From Cervus elaphus (Eukaryota; Chordata; Mammalia; Artiodactyla; Cervidae), in the NCBI RefSeq assembly GCF_910594005.1, contig NC_057828.1, positions 8,320,235-8,384,234 of the forward strand: DNA of 64,000 nt, in the 5' to 3' direction. The notes beneath the pieces were generated by a model, which was given only the letters and a program-made list of their open reading frames with translations, was not told where the DNA came from and made no database searches. This document shows, in pieces, positions 62,391 through 64,000 of this stretch (positions within the stretch are counted from its first letter, which is position 1; the number at the start of each line of letters is the position of its first letter). The position numbers were made by a program, and so were the translations under genes.

Positions 62391-64000
62391 ATGGACCGAT
62401 TCCCCGCTGACCCGTGAGGAACCACGGGCAGGGAAGTGGAAGGACTTGGCCAGGTCTGCACAAAGAGCTGATGGCCTTGATGGTCTGCACAAAGAGTTGA
62501 TGGTTGAGAACCAAGGTCTCCCAGCACTGAATGCTTTCCTCTACTTCCCAAAGCCTTTACTCCCCCAGATGAATCTTTTGAAGTCTGTTTTCCCAGGCAG
62601 CCAAAGGCTCCCATTTTCACCCTGAATTGATCCCATCAAGACGGGAGAAGGCCAGGTCCACAGGCCCCTCAGGTTGGCACGACCAGTGTGAGGCTCCCAG
62701 ACCCCGGGCTGACGCAGCCACCGACAGAGCAGGGGAGGCCTGCACCGTCTGGTCCTTCCCCAGATCTCCTCTGCCCTCTCAGCATCGCTCACTGTGGACA
62801 GCCCTCATGAGTGCGGCTTTGCGGGACAAGGGGGTAAGAGTGGACAGGGGAAATGCCTACCACTGCTGTTTGCTGCCAGCTCTCTGCTTCCGTGTGCAGG
62901 TCTTTGGCTGAGTCAAAGTTTAACCTTCATCTGCAGTCAATGTTTAATCCCAGGCCAGCCAGCCCTGAAATTGAGCATTTCTTGGTAAGCATTTGTAGAG
63001 CATTTTAGTAGTAATCGCTGGAAAATAGAATTGTGACAGTGACTCTGCAAAAGCTAAATACCAAGCCCCTGTGCCCCCCACCCTGTTTTTCCAGGAAGTG
63101 GACCATTTGGGATTATTTATGCCCAGGTTGCCTGCTCTTGCCATCAGCAAATAATGATCTAGTATTTCCTGGCCCAGCTGTCATCTCCTGGCTGGAGCAC
63201 AGTGCTGGCTCTTGCTGTTTTAATTTCGCCTCTGGGGCTTGAGAGAGGGCCTGGGATGTGGACGCCTGCACTTTTGCTCAGCTTGGCCATGTGGTCCCTA
63301 GTGTGGTCACTGCCTGGAGCCCCAGACTGGAACAGTCCGGTTAGCCTGGTTTAGCTCGGGTCAGATTTTGGAGGAGTCTCTGAGCCCAGACTTATGTTCA
63401 GAGGCTTTCTGGTGAACCTCCCCATCAGGAAGTAGGTAGGAGGAAGCTTCTTTATAAATGTTTGCCTGGCTGGTGGGTGGTTTCATAGGGGCTCCACAGG
63501 GCCCTTCTTAGGGGGCTCGGAGCAGAGCGTCTGTGACCTGGCAGCCTCGTGTCCACACCAAGAACAACGGCAGTGAGGGGAAGTCACAGCGGCACGCTGG
63601 GCGGCAGGCACGTGGGGAGTGTGCAGGGAGGAGGGCTACTACTGCGTTCATGGTCCAGGTCACTGGATGTGTCACAGAGCGCGACTGACTGGCCATGTGT
63701 GTGCAGCGGGGCCTCAGATCTTTTCTTCGGTCTCCATGAACTCACTGAGTCACCTGCTTCTCCCCGACAACCTGCCTCCCTGTGTCACTGCCCAGATGTC
63801 CAGGCCCTCTCTGTTTTCCTAGCTCTGTTGCTTCCTAATTAGAAAGTGAAAATGACATTTCTCCTGAGCCTTCTGGAGTGGGGTGGGGAGGGGGGTTGTC
63901 TGTACCCGATCGTTGTGAGTGGTGGGGGTGTGACGGCAGAGACGGCGGTGGGCACGCCTGAGCCTGTGTCTTGCCCCGAGGAGGCTAGACGTGTCGAACC

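Larger units (their letters stand above)
58760..64000. other. Intergenic region upstream of PIGR
   Basis: No exon is recognised on either strand. By synteny FCAMR should come next, but none of its Ig-domain motifs is visible before the window ends. Old repeats are listed separately. Confidence 0.6.

Noticed and set aside
62448..62505. Short tandem duplication of ggtctgcacaaagag
   Set aside because: Two copies about 30 bases apart in intergenic DNA beside a MIR. Nothing suggests function.
58760..64000. Expected FCAMR gene
   Set aside because: None of the Ig-domain motifs of the receptor family (YWC, DSGxYxCG) was seen on either strand. In human it lies over 10 kb from PIGR exon 1, so it should fall outside the window.

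Overview
This is mammalian, and specifically ruminant, genomic DNA. Ruminant repeats (Bov-tA/BOV-A2 SINEs, BovB/ART2-type tails) recur about every 3-4 kb, and a ruminant-type L1 is present. Coding sequence is intron-split with GT-AG sites. I cannot tell cattle from other bovids by eye. The window is part of the IL10-IL24-FCMR-PIGR immune cluster (human 1q32). It holds three genes: IL24 on the plus strand, and FCMR and PIGR on the minus strand.

Layout. Bases 1-6,800 are gene-free flank with old repeats. IL24 runs from a TATA box at 6,785 to a polyA signal at 13,144. Its five coding exons have phase-0 introns and encode a 182-residue IL-10-family cytokine. FCMR, the IgM Fc receptor, converges on it: stop codon at 14,646, ATG at 34,022, eight coding exons, 419 residues. 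FCMR intron 1 carries a 3.9-kb L1 with a 5' inversion and a 14-bp target duplication. Bases 34,150-40,370 are intergenic and include an 860-bp GT-rich repeat. PIGR, the polymeric immunoglobulin receptor, has its stop at 42,212, its ATG at 51,319 and a noncoding first exon at about 58,567-58,688. Its ten coding exons encode 758 residues. The PIGR promoter shows an E-box, a TATA-like element and an ISRE. Bases 58,760-64,000 hold only old repeats; the next expected gene, FCAMR, is not visible.

How the genes relate. FCMR and PIGR are paralogous Fc receptors of one family. Both have a short signal exon ending in phase 1, followed by V-type Ig exons that are phase 1-1. FCMR binds IgM on lymphocytes; PIGR carries polymeric IgA and IgM across epithelia. 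IL24 is a secreted cytokine that signals through IL-20 receptors and is linked by position, not by pathway.

I found no new multi-gene system. The most unusual signals are local. (1) A 37-bp minisatellite repeats a 3' splice-site-like unit nine times just before IL24 coding exon 1. (2) A second minisatellite repeats the 5' splice site of FCMR exon 7. (3) The start codon used by human IL24 is replaced by GTG. (4) FCMR has a frameshifted, extended C-terminus. (5) The only AATAAA signals I see for FCMR lie inside the IL24 3' UTR. Exon boundaries were placed by eye from splice consensus, reading phase and remembered human proteins; every coding-exon length sums in frame.
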